From contig OX638372.1 of the NCBI GenBank assembly GCA_951812925.1, forward strand, positions 41,228,245-41,292,244: a stretch of 64,000 bases of DNA, in the 5' to 3' direction. Positions 32,453-44,710 of this stretch are shown piece after piece; the stretch's first letter is position 1, and every line of letters begins with the position of its first letter. The translations under genes were made by a program, and so were the position numbers. Origin of the DNA: Calliopum simillimum. Its lineage: Eukaryota > Arthropoda > Insecta > Diptera > Lauxaniidae. The notes beneath the pieces were generated by a model. The model saw only the letters and a program-made list of their open reading frames with translations. It did no database searches and was not told where the DNA came from.

Positions 32453-35022
32453 TATTTCTATAAATATAATTTTTGCGGAGTATCGAAATTTCTATAAAAA
32501 ACTACCATATTTTTTTTTTGCCATAAGGTGTTTTGTTTCCTCTTTCATTCCGCTCTACACAATCTCCTCCTCTTCCAAAAAAAGTGTAAGATTGCATAAA
32601 AAACTTTGCATTTCGTATGATTTAATTAAGATAAGGTGTTTCCAGGACCAAGATATATTATATATCTATTTTAAAGTAACTGCTGCTTGTATCGAAACTT
32701 TTAGTTCTACCCAGCAGATTATACTGTTTGACTGAAATTGTCAGCGCTTTCTAGTAAAACGAGAAACTCCCTACCAAAAGTGTTAAGGTTTGCTTGAAGT
32801 TTTCAAGCGCAACTCATCTGAATCAGTGAATTACAACAAACTTAAAATGAAATATTGCTAACTAGCGAAGCAGAGTAAAAAAATAAATTTGCGCAAAATG
32901 TTTTTCAGGAATTTTATGGACAGCAAAATGTTAGGCTACTTGAAGACTTTATATGCTATCATTTATCTGTTTCCGTAATGCTCGCATGTCGTAGCTGTGG
33001 GTGACTACTGATTATTTGTTAAAGTTTATTACATCAGAACATGTGGAAATGTCTACCACGAATCTACCACAACACTAACTGTCTGCAAAACGTGACAGTG
33101 TTATTCCCAACATATTTGAACCATTAAAGAGCATTCATCACAACTGTTGCTTCCGGCGTATACCATTAAAGTGAGGAACCCTTTAGAGTAGAAAATAAAC
33201 AAGGCGTTTGTATGTTATGTACAGAAGAAACTTGTTTTGTTTGTGTTTTGTCTGATAAAAACTGCATTAAATTATCCCTTTTTATTTCTTTTGTGATTCG
33301 CCAACTATGGTTAATAAATATTTGTTTTAAGGGTATGAGGATTTGTTTTTTGCGCGACATAAAAAATAGGAACTATGAAAATGTTTGTGCTTCAAACTAT
33401 TTTCGTCCTTACTGGAAGTAAATAATCCCTTAGCCTAATTTGACCCATACATTCCTCCCAAACTTTTGTGTCATAAAATGAAACACTTCAAGCATGGTAT
33501 GTAATAAATTCATTGACTCCATAAACATTTAAAGTACTTGTGTTTAAAAAATAAAAAAATAAAAAAAAATATATTAACGTATGTATTTTTATGTATGTAA
33601 GTGTAACTGAATAATATTTATTAAGGTAGTCCTTTCGTTTAAGAACTCAGAGATAATTTTACAAATAAAGAATGAAATAAACTTTTCCATATTTAATGTA
33701 CAGAAAAAAAGAAAGAAAAAAATCTAAAATCATAGCATAAGTATATTAAAATTTACGATAAAAAATATAAGTTCAAAAAAATATTTTCAGAAGTTTCCTT
33801 GTTAAACCTTTGTGACAAGCTAATACTTTTTAATGATGGTATACAAAATTATTTTTTCTTTGGAAAATGATTTCTCGCTTTAAGTTATGCTGGGAAATCC
33901 TTTTGCCAGACTAAATAAATAAAGGTTCAACTTTTTAAGAGTTCTTTCGAAGGTTTGTTCAATTTAAATTTTATTTTTTCATTGACCTATTTAATAAAGA
34001 AAATTCTTATTAAATTGATTCGTTTCAGTTATGTTTATTTTGTGCCCTATATATACAAAAACTTGAACTCATAACATGCTTGAGAGAATTAGTCTACTTT
34101 AAACGTATTTTCTTTTATGTTGAATTCAAATTAATCACTTTGAAATTGTTAACTCATAATTGAATAACTTAGTTAAGAAAAGCATGTTTGATGCCTCGGC
34201 TTGAAAAAAAAAAAAAAAAAAAAAAATGCAGCACATTTTCTACTTCATTTCATACTTTTTATATCGAATTTATATTATTTTCAATAAATAGGAATGTTCA
34301 AGGAAAAGACGAAAATGTTATCCTATTAGGATAAGTTAGAATCTGACTGAATTGAGCAAAATTTGATTAGATTAAATTGCAATCCAATCCACTACTATCG
34401 AATTTAATTCAATCCTATTCAAATCAGTCAAATTCTGTCCAATGGCCTTCCATCCAAATCAATCCATTTTAATTGAATCCAAAGGAATGGATCCACTAAA
34501 TAAAACCAGTTGCTTAAAGTTACTGAATTCCAAAAATTAAAAAATAACAATCCTTAAAGCCACCCACTTCTGCCACTTCGCGGGATTAAAGTGTAGTGGT
34601 AAATGGGATGTATGTAACGAACATTTTGAACAATGAGTGTGTAATTTTTGTAGTCTGACGGATTTCCCACAAGTGTCACATACTTGTTTAAACAGTTTTC
34701 CATGGCGAAATTTGGTGTAAATGACATGACGTAGTTTTGGTTCATTTCTCTTGTTCGACTATTGTTGCACCAAATCTGGTGCACTGGAAGGATGTCTACA
34801 AACAGTTTTGCCGTGATTCGCTGCAGTCATTGAGCATATATTGCAACGTTCAGCAAAATCACATAACCATGTATGGATGCGAATTTAAGTGGGAATTGTG
34901 GCTATTCATAAAAATTTTAGTTGAAAAATTTATACAATTAACATTTATGGCCGTATTTCTAAGGCATGTATTTTTTTGTGTTTTAGCTTAGTAGCTGTAC
35001 ATATTCGTATTGTGGCGATAGT
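32453..35022. other. AT-rich spacer before the hexamer array
   Basis: No gene is recognised in 2.5 kb. A poly(A) run lies at 34205-34227. On the minus strand near 34640-34700 a fragment reads VCDTCGKSVRLQKLHTHCSK (CxxC...HxxxC), but it is not linked to any recognisable domain and could be chance. Confidence 0.4.
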
Positions 35023-37468
35023 CATAACCATAACCATAACCATAACCATAACCATAACCATAACCATAACCATAACCATAACCATAACCATAACCATAAC
35101 CATAACCATAACCATAACCATAACCATAACCATAACCATAACCATAACCATAACCATAACCATAACCATAACCATAACCATAACCATAACCATAACCATA
35201 ACCATAACCATAACCATAACCATAACCATAACCATAACCATAACCATAACCATAACCATAACCATAACCATAACCATAACCATAACCATAACCATAACCA
35301 TAACCATAACCATAACCATAACCATAACCATAACCATAACCATAACCATAACCATAACCATAACCATAACCATAACCATAACCATAACCATAACCATAAC
35401 CATAACCATAACCATAACCATAACCATAACCATAACCATAACCATAACCATAACCATAACCATAACCATAACCATAACCATAACCATAACCATAACCATA
35501 ACCATAACCATAACCATAACCATAACCATAACCATAACCATAACCATAACCATAACCATAACCATAACCATAACCATAACCATAACCATAACCATAACCA
35601 TAACCATAACCATAACCATAACCATAACCATAACCATAACCATAACCATAACCATAACCATAACCATAACCATAACCATAACCATAACCATAACCATAAC
35701 CATAACCATAACCATAACCATAACCATAACCATAACCATAACCATAACCATAACCATAACCATAACCATAACCATAACCATAACCATAACCATAACCATA
35801 ACCATAACCATAACCATAACCATAACCATAACCATAACCATAACCATAACCATAACCATAACCATAACCATAACCATAACCATAACCATAACCATAACCA
35901 TAACCATAACCATAACCATAACCATAACCATAACCATAACCATAACCATAACCATAACCATAACCATAACCATAACCATAACCATAACCATAACCATAAC
36001 CATAACCATAACCATAACCATAACCATAACCATAACCATAACCATAACCATAACCATAACCATAACCATAACCATAACCATAACCATAACCATAACCATA
36101 ACCATAACCATAACCATAACCATAACCATAACCATAACCATAACCATAACCATAACCATAACCATAACCATAACCATAACCATAACCATAACCATAACCA
36201 TAACCATAACCATAACCATAACCATAACCATAACCATAACCATAACCATAACCATAACCATAACCATAACCATAACCATAACCATAACCATAACCATAAC
36301 CATAACCATAACCATAACCATAACCATAACCATAACCATAACCATAACCATAACCATAACCATAACCATAACCATAACCATAACCATAACCATAACCATA
36401 ACCATAACCATAACCATAACCATAACCATAACCATAACCATAACCATAACCATAACCATAACCATAACCATAACCATAACCATAACCATAACCATAACCA
36501 TAACCATAACCATAACCATAACCATAACCATAACCATAACCATAACCATAACCATAACCATAACCATAACCATAACCATAACCATAACCATAACCATAAC
36601 CATAACCATAACCATAACCATAACCATAACCATAACCATAACCATAACCATAACCATAACCATAACCATAACCATAACCATAACCATAACCATAACCATA
36701 ACCATAACCATAACCATAACCATAACCATAACCATAACCATAACCATAACCATAACCATAACCATAACCATAACCATAACCATAACCATAACCATAACCA
36801 TAACCATAACCATAACCATAACCATAACCATAACCATAACCATAACCATAACCATAACCATAACCATAACCATAACCATAACCATAACCATAACCATAAC
36901 CATAACCATAACCATAACCATAACCATAACCATAACCATAACCATAACCATAACCATAACCATAACCATAACCATAACCATAACCATAACCATAACCATA
37001 ACCATAACCATAACCATAACCATAACCATAACCATAACCATAACCATAACCATAACCATAACCATAACCATAACCATAACCATAACCATAACCATAACCA
37101 TAACCATAACCATAACCATAACCATAACCATAACCATAACCATAACCATAACCATAACCATAACCATAACCATAACCATAACCATAACCATAACCATAAC
37201 CATAACCATAACCATAACCATAACCATAACCATAACCATAACCATAACCATAACCATAACCATAACCATAACCATAACCATAACCATAACCATAACCATA
37301 ACCATAACCATAACCATAACCATAACCATAACCATAACCATAACCATAACCATAACCATAACCATAACCATAACCATAACCATAACCATAACCATAACCA
37401 TAACCATAACCATAACCATAACCATAACCATAACCATAACCATAACCATAACCATAACCATAACCATA
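35023..37468. repeat. hexamer array (ACCATA)n, about 408 units
   Basis: CATAAC/ACCATA is repeated for about 2446 bp with no interruption visible. The minus strand reads (TTATGG)n. The array begins abruptly after GTGGCGATAGT and ends at CATACTAGAATG. Three of the six reading frames run through it (Met-Val, Thr-Ile and Trp-Leu dipeptides), simply because the unit is two codons long and lacks stops in those frames. Confidence 0.97.
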
Positions 37469-39039
37469 CTAGAATGTGTAACAAAAAAACTTTTGTGTCT
37501 GTAACATTATTTTAAATGAGCAACTTAAGTGTGAAAATATAATATGAATTTAATGATATTGCAATGAACTGAAGCATGGCGAAACGCCATTAGCATGTAT
37601 GGTAAATTAACTTAAACCTTTCACTAAGTAAACATGACACAAGCAATCAAAATAAGTAAAAATGAGTTTCGATATTTAATAAAAAAAAAAATTTCTTTCA
37701 AAGAACCCAAGGATATCTCTCTTAAACTTTTTGCTTCATAATATTTTATCCTATTTTTCAAATGGTTCAAAAAAAAATTGATTTTTATAAAGAATTTTTT
37801 GCAGAAATTTAAACCTCATGTAGCTTTAAATTAAAAAAAGCACAACCGCCTTTGCCTGTTTTGATTATGGAGTCAAAACAACTCAATTTACTTCCGACAA
37901 AGCTTTTGTGCAATTTGTGCTGCAAGTAATGCGAGTATTGTTCAGAAAATGTTAAAAATGCTGGTTATGTTTGCTTTTGCATGATACGAGTGTGTAAATA
38001 TAATGTGTAGACACATTATGTCTGTAATTTCATATCACATTTTCAGATTTTTTTTATGTTGAAAATTCCTGCAGGCTGCAGAAATTGCATTTTTCACGCA
38101 AATTGAAATGACTCCGTATTTAAATATGAATTTTATCATTAAAATTATTTTCGAAGGGAAGTTTACAATGACATAAATGCTGATTCAATCGATTTCGAAA
38201 CACAAATTGCTTAATATTAAATTCAGCTTCTTTTAAATGTCATTCTTTTATGAATTTTATGTGCCATTATATATTTTTGTGACATCAGACTGCTCTTCTC
38301 TTAAAGTGTAGCTTATTTTGAGTTTAAAACATTTAAAATTTAAGTAAAAGTCACTAAAAAATATCAAGTTAATCCCATTTCCAAGTTGCTGTACATTTTT
38401 GTTCAACTTAACAAACCTCACGAAAAAACCAGCAGTAGACTGCTTTTTTTGAAATGTGAGAAAGAACATAATCACTGGAATAATTTAAGTTTATGTAAAA
38501 TAAAAAATACCATTTCGATAAGCATCAAATACATTTTTCGAGGGCATGGTCTTTACGAAGATAACATTCAATGTATAATGGGATTTTCTTTTCATTTTTC
38601 TTGGTATTACTACCATTATTTTCTGTGTACATTGAGGCTTTTGTTCGCAGCCAATATTTACCTTTAGAAATTTCTGACAAACAATGAAGCCGTCAAAATG
38701 CTGTCCCACATTGGGATACCTTGAAGATAATTTAATAAAATGGCCAAGCCAATTTTGTCCTACCTAACAACAATGCAAATTTTTTTCTTATTCTTTTTTA
38801 GATGATGAAAGATTACGACACTTTGTGTATGAAAATTTTTGGAATATTTTTTAAAATCCTGTACAAGTACAAACATTAAGTAGAAAGTAAGTTCTTACTT
38901 CCTACATTTAGATAAACAGAAGTTAAAGAGATGTTAAGGTTGAGAAAAATGTATTGTGCATTTTATAATAAATTTACTAATAACAGCACTGTGTTGGTCA
39001 AAAATTCTGTCAACGATTAATTGAGGATCTTTCGTTGTA
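37469..39039. other. AT-rich spacer
   Basis: No gene or family repeat is recognised. Confidence 0.45.
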
Positions 39040-39413
39040 TGCACGGAAAAAACTAAATCGTAAAAATTAATTGAAGATCCTATTAATTTCTACTGATTTT
39101 TTTAGTAACTGTGCGCCCGTAAAGATAAACCGTAATTTTTACGGCTAAGTTCAGTAAAATTTATTAAAAATAAAAAAAATTATACTAATTTTATGAACTT
39201 TAGTCAATGTTTTTGCAAGAATCGAAAATTCCATGCGTTTTCCAACTTAGAATATTATGACAATTAGGAGAAGAGAAAAAACTACTGAACATGGCTATGG
39301 TGACATATGTTTCGGTTACCGCCACGTAACCATCATCAGACCAATTTATGTTTTATTTAATTTATTTTAAATTAAATGAAATAACAATTGAAAAATTTTT
39401 GAACTTTTTGTCT

Positions 39414-39497
39414 GAGGCCGGGATCGATCTATGAACCTTTCGAAATCAATCTCTCTACATAGCGCATTTATCAACGGACTGCGCTGTGTGCCCTCGG
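39414..39497 (-). repeat. tRNA-like segment 1
   Basis: The minus strand reads GCGCAGTCCGTTGATAAATG (A-box-like), then AGGTTCATAGATCGATCCCG (B-box-like) ending GGCCTC. The outer bases pair only partly (CCGAGGGC with GGCCTC). Likely tRNA-derived rather than a working tRNA. Confidence 0.45.
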
Positions 39498-39651
39498 AAA
39501 AATTGGTAGCTTAAGTGCCTACATGCATGTAGCGTGGTTTCATTCTCTATACTCCTTTGTCATCATTCAATGCAAAAACATTGACTAAAGTTCATAAAAT
39601 TAGTATAATTTTCATATAGTCAACATAAACCATTTTAAATAAAAAAAATTT

Positions 39652-39715
39652 CATGCGGCGCTTGTATTGAACTCACGACCTTTGTGTTTGCAAGCAACGC
39701 TCTAACGCACTTTCA
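39652..39715 (-). repeat. tRNA-like segment 2
   Basis: The minus strand reads GTGCGTTAGAGCGTTGCTTG, then AAAGGTCGTGAGTTCAATAC and AAGCGC. D-arm, anticodon-arm and T-arm-like blocks follow with tRNA-like spacing, but the acceptor stem is not clean. No intron or terminator was established. Confidence 0.45.
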
Positions 39716-40194
39716 TTTCTATCGCTTATTGTCTAATTTCAATTATTTTTCAATAAAATATTTTACAATCTCAATCAATAATAATTAAAATGTATTCTAG
39801 GCAAATATTGCAGAACTCACTGGTAATTTTTCATGCGACAACATTTTACTTCTCTATTCAATATTTTTTACTGTTTGTCTCTGTACTTTTTGAAGTTTAA
39901 ACCGTATATTTTACTTTCGTACCATTACTTTTTCATGAGAATTTAGTAAAGTAATTGAATTACTGGAATAAACCGTAATTTTTGATGAGATCATTATCAC
40001 TTTGTGCTATTTGAAAATCAATTTTTACGGATCATTTTTTTGCGTGTATTGAGCTCAGCGATCATAATCATTTTTATTAGAATCAGACCCTGCCGTCTTG
40101 TACAGGCCAGGATTTATTTCAGAATTAGTGCAAAAAATAGACACACCTTCCACTTGTAATGCAGAGAAGGAGAAATGTTAAGTATGGAAAAGTA

Positions 40195-40410
40195 CATACA
40201 TGTATTTATATTCTTGTTTATCGTCACGCCTTAAGTTGATGTAGCCATATCTGTCTGTCTCTCCGTGGAAACATATTTTACTAGAAATCTAAGCAAATAT
40301 AGCTCGTGGTATCGAAAAAGAGCGAAGCTTTGGACGAGATCTAGATTAATTCAGATAATGGGGCGTGGTACATCTCGTACGAGCAAAATTTTATGTATTG
40401 CTGTAGTGCA
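40195..40410 (-). repeat. family B, internally deleted copy
   Basis: The minus strand reads AAAATTTTGCTCGTACGAGA, TGTACCACGCCCC, then jumps to GAGACAGACAGATATGGCTA and AACAAGAATATAAATACAT. These blocks match the start and end of the 19414-20287 copy, with most tandem units missing. Confidence 0.65.
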
Positions 40411-40834
40411 AGCATTATTTGGGGAATAGTTAGCACGAATTCCTATTGTATTTTTTTAATTTTGGGATCATTTGATTCGTGAAGTTATTACGTAACATAA
40501 TTCAGTCAAAAAACCCATATGCAAGAAACTTTTATTTAAACTTGATTCAAGCACGCCGTGTATTCAGACTAGAAAAGTGATGATTAGTACCGGTCTGATA
40601 TAATTTTAAGGTCAAGACTGTTATGGTCTTGGTCACGATAATCATCAAGATAATCATCAAGACCAAGTCAGTCTTGGTAATTTATAGTCGATTGGTGTTT
40701 TACCACCTTTCAAGCATAAAATCATCTCTCAATTCGAAATTTGGCATCTTAAAAGAACAACTGTTTTGGAATTTAAATACTCAAAAATCTTCAGAAATTT
40801 TCTCAAAACCAAGAATGAGACCAAGACTCAATGT

Positions 40835-41896
40835 CAAGACCAAGACCAAGACCAAGACCAAGACCAAGACCAAGACCAAGACCAAGACCAAGACCAAGAC
40901 CAAGACCAAGACCAAGACCAAGACCAAGACCAAGACCAAGACCAAGACCAAGACCAAGACCAAGACCAAGACCAAGACCAAGACCAAGACCAAGACCAAG
41001 ACCAAGACCAAGACCAAGACCAAGACCAAGACCAAGACCAAGACCAAGACCAAGACCAAGACCAAGACCAAGACCAAGACCAAGACCAAGACCAAGACCA
41101 AGACCAAGACCAAGACCAAGACCAAGACCAAGACCAAGACCAAGACCAAGACCAAGACCAAGACCAAGACCAAGACCAAGACCAAGACCAAGACCAAGAC
41201 CAAGACCAAGACCAAGACCAAGACCAAGACCAAGACCAAGACCAAGACCAAGACCAAGACCAAGACCAAGACCAAGACCAAGACCAAGACCAAGACCAAG
41301 ACCAAGACCAAGACCAAGACCAAGACCAAGACCAAGACCAAGACCAAGACCAAGACCAAGACCAAGACCAAGACCAAGACCAAGACCAAGACCAAGACCA
41401 AGACCAAGACCAAGACCAAGACCAAGACCAAGACCAAGACCAAGACCAAGACCAAGACCAAGACCAAGACCAAGACCAAGACCAAGACCAAGACCAAGAC
41501 CAAGACCAAGACCAAGACCAAGACCAAGACCAAGACCAAGACCAAGACCAAGACCAAGACCAAGACCAAGACCAAGACCAAGACCAAGACCAAGACCAAG
41601 ACCAAGACCAAGACCAAGACCAAGACCAAGACCAAGACCAAGACCAAGACCAAGACCAAGACCAAGACCAAGACCAAGACCAAGACCAAGACCAAGACCA
41701 AGACCAAGACCAAGACCAAGACCAAGACCAAGACCAAGACCAAGACCAAGACCAAGACCAAGACCAAGACCAAGACCAAGACCAAGACCAAGACCAAGAC
41801 CAAGACCAAGACCAAGACCAAGGCCAAGACCAAGACCAAGACCAAGACCAAGACCAAGACCAAGACTAAGACCAAGACCAAGACCAAGACCAAGAC
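40835..41896. repeat. hexamer array (AAGACC)n, about 177 units
   Basis: CAAGAC/AAGACC is repeated for about 1062 bp. Substitutions are visible only near the right end (G at 41823, T at 41867, T at 41897). Degenerate units precede it (40797-40834), and isolated sense and antisense AAGACC/GGTCTT pieces lie at 40612-40677. Several reading frames stay open (Lys-Thr, Gln-Asp, Arg-Pro, Leu-Val, Gly-Leu), which carries no coding meaning. Confidence 0.97.
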
Positions 41897-43752
41897 TAAT
41901 AAAGAGCATTAAGTCCCAATGAAGGAGAACTTTAGTTTTGGTTTTCCGATTTCATTAGAGAGAATAAGCCAAAGAAGCTCAATGCTAATAATTAAAAACC
42001 AAATAAAGTTTTCATATTCTACTAAAACCAAAGTGTGGTGTTCAATAAAACTACAAATGTTTTTGGGTGGTTGGAAATCTCAGCAAAAATATAAGGAAAA
42101 ATCGTTTGAAGTAAGTAATTAAGTGATAGCAACCGTAGTAGAGTAAAATTTGAAATTTCAGTCGATTGGCCAAGACAGCTGAATGAAACTAAAATTTCAA
42201 TGTGTTAAAATAGTATAATATTCCTTTTTGCGAAGTGACAAATAAACTAATATACCTTAATGCTTTTAAGTTCGGAAAAAAAAAATTCAGCTTTTCAAAA
42301 CCTCTTGTTTTCTATAATACTACTTACTACATGGTGAACTTTGTTAGGGCGATAGAGGGTGTAATTGAAGAATAAAATTTAAAAGAGAAATTAAGGATGA
42401 AAAAATGTATACGATCTGAAGTAACAACAATTCATTTTCTATTTATTACCAAATTTCATTGCATACGTACAGCCAAATGTTTATGTCTTTCTTTTTATAA
42501 TTTTCTATTATGTCAAGTACACAAATTAACAAATATATTTACAAAACAGTTAAAAAAAAAATAATGCTAATATATTCATGAAATCCTTTAGATGACAGCT
42601 TTTTATAAGTTCAATGTCAAAACAGCAGTACATAACAACATTTTTAACCTCCACTAAATTGTTGCGAATTCACAAAATTGTTTCCGCCATTGTCCTCCAA
42701 TACAAAATACCAAATATCTAAATTTCTTGACCACTTTTGCTCATTTGTATTCATTGTCAAAATAGCAACCGCATTTTAGTAGGGATCTGGCGATGGAGTC
42801 TGTGATAAAACCATAAATTTTCGTATTTATGAGCATTCCTTCTCGTTAGATTTAGGCGTGAAAGTGCTGTATAGACGCAAATCCTATGACCATTGGTGAT
42901 GGATTTCTTACGATTTTTTCCAATAGGATTCTTACTTTTCGAGTTATGTATCTTTGAAGAGAAGCTATTTCAGACCACATACAAGGAACGAAATTATATT
43001 ACATAGTATCGAAACTAAAGTTTACTTTCGGAAAATAAATAGAACTGTTCTGTGCATAAACACCAAGCCAATTCTAAGGCTCCACTAACAAACGAAATTG
43101 GCTTTTATGATTAAGTATTGAAAAGTGTGAGTTTCTTATTAGTGGGACACTCTTTGTCAAGTGAACCTCCCCACCCTTGCATCGTAGTTTTAAACCCATT
43201 TTCTGCTGCGCCAAATAAAAGTTCGATTCTAGAATTCAAAATAATGATTCTAAAGCAATTATGACCCATAAAGCTCGAATCCGTTGTCCAAAATTTTTTA
43301 TCTGTTTTCGTTTTGCCAGGGGGGAATGTTCGAAAAGTCTAACAATGGCGGTTTTCCACAATTCAGTTTATATATTGAATATTCATACTATTCATGAAAA
43401 AGTACACGATTTTTCGATTGCGATACCATACAACCCATTATTTTATGAGGTTTGATCATATAATGTGTGAGCCAAAAAATGAGGTAGATTGGATGATGTT
43501 AAGTGGCGACTTATTGAGGTCAAAGTTCAAGAAAATATGAGGATGATCGACAAATAGCTCCATAGCTGTCCAGGTGTTGTCTTAGGGGAATAAAAGGTGA
43601 GATCAACACCAGTTATTTTTCATCCTTATTATTTTTCCTGAACACTAAAATTAATTTTTGTAATTTAATCTGGCAGCCGGCAGACATCATGCCATGCTTG
43701 TAAATCTTTATATGAAATAATTTGTGAATATTGATATAACCGAAAATAAAGA
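41897..43752. other. spacer with one dispersed-repeat segment
   Basis: At about 42898-42950 TTTTTTCCAATAGGATTCTT and TCGAGTTAT match the repeat block at 3420-3453 and 63250-63280. Near 43465-43580 TGTGAGCCAAAAAATGAGG and ATAGCTCCATAGCTG recall the foldback arm module at 5960-6060. No gene is recognised. Confidence 0.45.
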
Positions 43753-43772
43753 AAATAATAATAATAATAATA
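43753..43772. repeat. (AAT)n microsatellite
   Basis: AATAATAATAATAATAAT, about six units. Confidence 0.9.
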
Positions 43773-43920
43773 TCTACCCTCTATTTCCTCTCCTAAGAGG
43801 GCACCCTGCAAAAAAAAAAAAAATACTTTTATGAAATTTTTTCCCCGCTTCCAGGGCTTCCAGAGTGCACCTGGTGGAGAATAACTTAAAACTTGCCACC
43901 ATTTCGCCCCCCTCAACATT

Positions 43921-44090
43921 GTAGACCCAAAACCAACTGGAAAAGGTCATTGGAAAAGGAAATTCAAGAATCAGGAAAATCGTGGCAAGAGATCAAAGTC
44001 ATCGCAAGGGAATGTAACAAATGGAGAGATTTCATATTGGCCCTATGCTCCTCCTAGGAGTTAAAGGAGAATACATACAATACATACAAC
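43921..44090 (+). mobile_element. RTE-like LINE 3' end, second copy
   Basis: From 43923 it reads RPKTNWKRSLEKEIQESGKS, then WQEIKVIARECNKWRDFILA and LCSS, with TAG at 44055-44057. It is the same family as the insertion at 6515-6797; differences include GATCGTGAC to GAATGTAAC (Asp-Arg-Asp to Glu-Cys-Asn). The 3' end has AATACATAC repeats (44070-44090), the simple-sequence tail typical of RTE. It is truncated even further at its 5' end. Confidence 0.8.
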
Positions 44091-44164
44091 ATTTTTCCCC
44101 AACAAACTTATTCCCTCTCTTTTGTTTTGTCAATTGGTGCAAATAAGTAATTTACATTAATTCT

Positions 44165-44449
44165 AAATACGGTAAACGCAAGCTCTGAGCAAAAAGTAGA
44201 TGAAGTCGGACAACTGGGCGTGGCACCTCTCATATAAGTAAATGTTTCAAAATGCTATACTGAAAACAGTTTTTAAGGTAGTCCAACTAAATTTCACTCA
44301 GACACTGAGAAAACAGTAAGCGCAAGATCTGAGAATAAGCTATGTGAATTCAGACAAGAGTACGTGGCACCTCCCATACAAGCAAAATTTTCAAAATACT
44401 GCAGTGAGGGTATTTAATTGTTTGGCCAGGCCAAAGGTAACACCCCTAC
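44165..44449 (-). repeat. family B, 5' portion, minus strand
   Basis: The minus strand begins AGTAGGGGTGTTACCTTTGG and CCTGGCCAAACAATTAAATA at about 44450, then shows two AGGTGCCACG units (about 44372 and 44235) with CAGTATAGCATTTTGAAAC. It lacks the GACATGGCTA half. Confidence 0.7.
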
Positions 44450-44479
44450 TTATTGCATAGTTTTTTGTAGTGTAGCTAA

Positions 44480-44710
44480 TATTCGGATCCGAAAATCAAT
44501 TTTTTTGCGCAGTCAGAAAAATATTTTTTACTCGAAAGCCAGGCATCTTACGAAAAAAGTGTATACGGCATCAAATGTCTAAAATTGTCCAAAAACTACG
44601 TCTGAACTTTTACAGAATTTTTGGAAATTTAAAATTTTTTTTTTGTCCAATTTTTGAAAAATTATAAAATGTCTCCTCAAAAAACTCTCACGGATCCAAA
44701 TTATGTATTT
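44480..44710 (+). repeat. dispersed repeat R, copy 4
   Basis: GGCATCTTACGAAAAAAGTG, TGTCTAAAATTGTCCAAAAA and GGATCCAAATTATGTA match the other R copies at 8120, 21800 and 31745. Confidence 0.55.

Larger units (their letters stand above)
39040..40048. mobile_element. composite repeat with weak inverted ends, internal inverted repeat and tRNA-like segments
   Basis: Left end TGCACGGAAAAAA (39040) and right end TTTTTTTGCGTGTA (to 40048) are weakly complementary. Inside, ATACTAATTTTATGAACTTT with AGTCAATGTTTTTGCA (39181-39216) is repeated inverted at about 39573-39608. Sub-motifs ACCGTAATTTTT and AGTAAA(A)TT(T/A) occur near both ends. Two minus-strand tRNA-like segments lie within (39414-39497, 39652-39715). 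No open frame is convincing. Confidence 0.45.

Noticed and set aside
34554..34784. Minus-strand Cys/His fragment near 34.64-34.70 kb as a zinc-finger exon
   Set aside because: One CxxC...HxxxC match, with stops around it and no repeat of the pattern.
35023..37468. Interstitial telomere made of TTATGG units
   Set aside because: Flies lack telomerase repeats, and single-base similarity to TTAGGG in a simple hexamer is not evidence. Kept only as a speculation in the finding.
34945..37504. Open frames of more than 800 codons (Met-Val, Thr-Ile, Trp-Leu dipeptides)
   Set aside because: They are produced automatically by the stop-free hexamer ACCATA read in different frames on both strands.
39652..39715. 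Functional tRNA gene
   Set aside because: A- and B-box-like blocks are present, but the acceptor stem does not pair cleanly and the segment is embedded in a repeat.
40623..41922. Open frames of about 360-430 codons (Lys-Thr, Gln-Asp, Arg-Pro, Leu-Val, Gly-Leu)
   Set aside because: Same cause: the AAGACC hexamer is stop-free in several frames. The repetitive products are not evidence of genes.
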